A DNA stretch of 6,408 nucleotides from an uncultured Dehalococcoidia bacterium (lineage in GTDB: Bacteria; Chloroflexota; Dehalococcoidia; Tepidiformales; Tepidiformaceae). Numbering within the stretch: the first letter of the stretch is position 1; every line of letters begins with the position of its first letter. The translations under genes were made by a program, and so were the position numbers. Below, one piece after another: positions 5,263 through 6,408 of the stretch. The DNA is taken from positions 1-6,408 of the forward strand of contig CALMIW010000428.1 in assembly GCA_937864275.1 (NCBI GenBank), written 5' to 3'. The notes below the pieces were generated by a model that was given only the letters and a program-made list of their open reading frames with translations, was not told where the DNA came from and did not search any database.

Positions 5263-6408
5263 GTGACGAGATCGGAGAGCTACGGATGGTCGAAGACGCA
5301 TTCGACCGCCCCACGCTGCGGCTACTGCACGGCAAGTATGCGGCGGTTCGGGTCGCTGTGCTGCGGGCCTTGTTCGATAGTGAACGCCGGTCGATTCCGA
5401 CCGACATCCTTCACGTCCGGGTCGGGGCGCTGGTTGACACTTTCCGTGAGAATGGGATCGACGCCCCTGAAGCCACCGGTCGGGACCTGTGCCGCAACTG
5501 GATGCGCGGGAAGTGGCTGCAGCGCCTCCCCGCTGAGGATGCTGAAGGAGAGGTGTACGAGTTGTCGGCGTCGGCCGTGGACGCGCTTCGGATCGTGTCT
5601 GACCTGAGTAGCGAACGCGTGCTCCTTTCCGAATCTCGTCTCACAGCGATCGTTGAAGCAGTCCGGCGGCAAGCAACCGAAGCAAGCCCAGATGTAGCGT
5701 CGAAGGTGGTGCGGATCGACGCTGAGATCGACCGGCTGACTGCCGAGCGGGACCGGCTCCTCGCCGGTGGCGAACCCGAACCGACTTCGGTCGAGACGCT
5801 GCTCGAGGGTTACATCAACCGGATGGACCGCATCGGGCCGCGCCCCAGCGACATCAAGCGCGTCGAAGAAGGTGTACGGCGGATGCGCGAGTTGATTCTC
5901 GATGACTTCCGTGGCGACACTCGACCGCTCGGACAGATCATCGACGAATACCTCGCTCGCTCCGAGAACCTGTTCGCGACACCCGAAGGGCGCGCGTTCG
6001 ACGGAGCCCTTGCACTGCTTCGTGACGAAGCGCTCCTCCATCAACTCAAGGCTGATCTCGACATCATCTTGAACCACCCGTTCACCGATGTCCTAGAACC
6101 AGAGGACATCCGGGTGTTCCGCGGAACGGTCACCATGGTGCGCCGCGGTCTCAACGACGTGATCGGCCAACGCTCCCGGATAACCCGCACCCTCAAGGAG
6201 CACATCGTGAGCCGTGACGCGATCCGCGAGCGGGAGCTGTCTGCCGTGTTCAAAGCGCTGGACAAAGAACTGCCGCGCTGGGCCTCTGCAGCGCCGGTGC
6301 GGGCAACCTGTCCAGTGGATCTCATCCCGCAATCGGTTCCGACGCTCCCACATGTCCGGGAACGGTTCTATGACCCTGCCGATCATCTTCCCCCCGAACC
6401 GCTTGCTG
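5259..6408 (+). CDS. jetA: Wadjet defence subunit JetA (DUF3375), 3'-truncated by the window
   Basis: JetA is the kleisin-like (MukF-related) subunit of Wadjet. With JetB and the SMC-like ATPase JetC it forms a loop-extruding complex that recognises small circular DNA, which the nuclease JetD cuts, so plasmids are lost. The 383 visible residues follow DUF3375 order: an N-terminal winged-helix region (RPTLRLLHGKYAAVRVAVLR, about 17-36; then RRSIPTDILHVRV), NWMRGKWLQR (80-89) before EVYELSASAVDAL, SESRLTAIVEAVRRQA, then a long charged helix (VVRIDAEIDRLTAERDRLLA). TPEGRAFDGALALLRDEALL and LDIILNHPF come later, then HVRERFYDP near the edge. The frame is open to the last base. GTG 5259 (VSDEIGEL) is preferred because homologues, as I recall them, start at a similar distance before the LRLL block. 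ATG 5286, with GGAGAG 6 bases before it, is a real alternative. jetB, jetC and jetD would be expected downstream but are not in the window. Confidence 0.87.
   Translation, partial: MSDEIGELRMVEDAFDRPTLRLLHGKYAAVRVAVLRALFDSERRSIPTDILHVRVGALVDTFRENGIDAPEATGRDLCRNWMRGKWLQRLPAEDAEGEVYELSASAVDALRIVSDLSSERVLLSESRLTAIVEAVRRQATEASPDVASKVVRIDAEIDRLTAERDRLLAGGEPEPTSVETLLEGYINRMDRIGPRPSDIKRVEEGVRRMRELILDDFRGDTRPLGQIIDEYLARSENLFATPEGRAFDGALALLRDEALLHQLKADLDIILNHPFTDVLEPEDIRVFRGTVTMVRRGLNDVIGQRSRITRTLKEHIVSRDAIRERELSAVFKALDKELPRWASAAPVRATCPVDLIPQSVPTLPHVRERFYDPADHLPPEPLA

Noticed and set aside
5322..6386. Minus-strand open frames opposite jetA
   Set aside because: They are mirror frames of a gene with a clear family match and have no recognisable features of their own.
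1..6408. CRISPR array or insertion sequence
   Set aside because: No regularly spaced repeat array, transposase reading frame or terminal inverted-repeat pair was found on either strand.

Overview
The window is high-GC DNA with GC-ending codons, GTG starts and overlapping stop/start junctions, which suggests an actinobacterium. The protein similarities, recalled without a search, point the same way. It is accessory rather than housekeeping DNA: two defence-associated gene blocks on either side of a fossil integration site.

Left block (1 to 3648, + strand): three genes in a tightly coupled operon. The first is the C-terminal part of a DUF499-family ATPase-like protein, entering from upstream. 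The second is a 138-residue unknown protein joined by an ATGA overlap. The third is a 437-residue unknown protein joined by a second 4-base overlap at a GTG start, whose N-terminus resembles DUF6575. DUF499 proteins commonly sit with adenine methylases (DUF1156) and helicases in defence islands, so this is probably the 3' end of a larger, poorly described defence operon.

Middle (3649 to 5258): short repeats, then the 3' half of a CAT-anticodon tRNA (anticodon loop to CCA, no 5' half), then a strong hairpin typical of a tRNA terminator. Reading toward it on the minus strand is a tyrosine-recombinase (integrase) pseudogene. It has a one-base frameshift just before the HxxR motif and a later in-frame deletion that removes the LGH region and the catalytic tyrosine. 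This looks like an old attachment site where two integrated elements meet, now locked because the integrase is dead. A spacer of about 240 bases with inverted and direct repeats follows.

Right block (5259 to 6408, + strand): the N-terminal 383 residues of a DUF3375 protein, the kleisin-like JetA subunit of a Wadjet (Jet) plasmid-defence system. It runs off the window; jetB, jetC and jetD would be expected downstream. A 16-bp palindrome and an extra half-site sit at its start codon and could form an operator.

The most interesting part is the DUF499 operon with its two uncharacterised partner genes. The best-supported named system is Wadjet.
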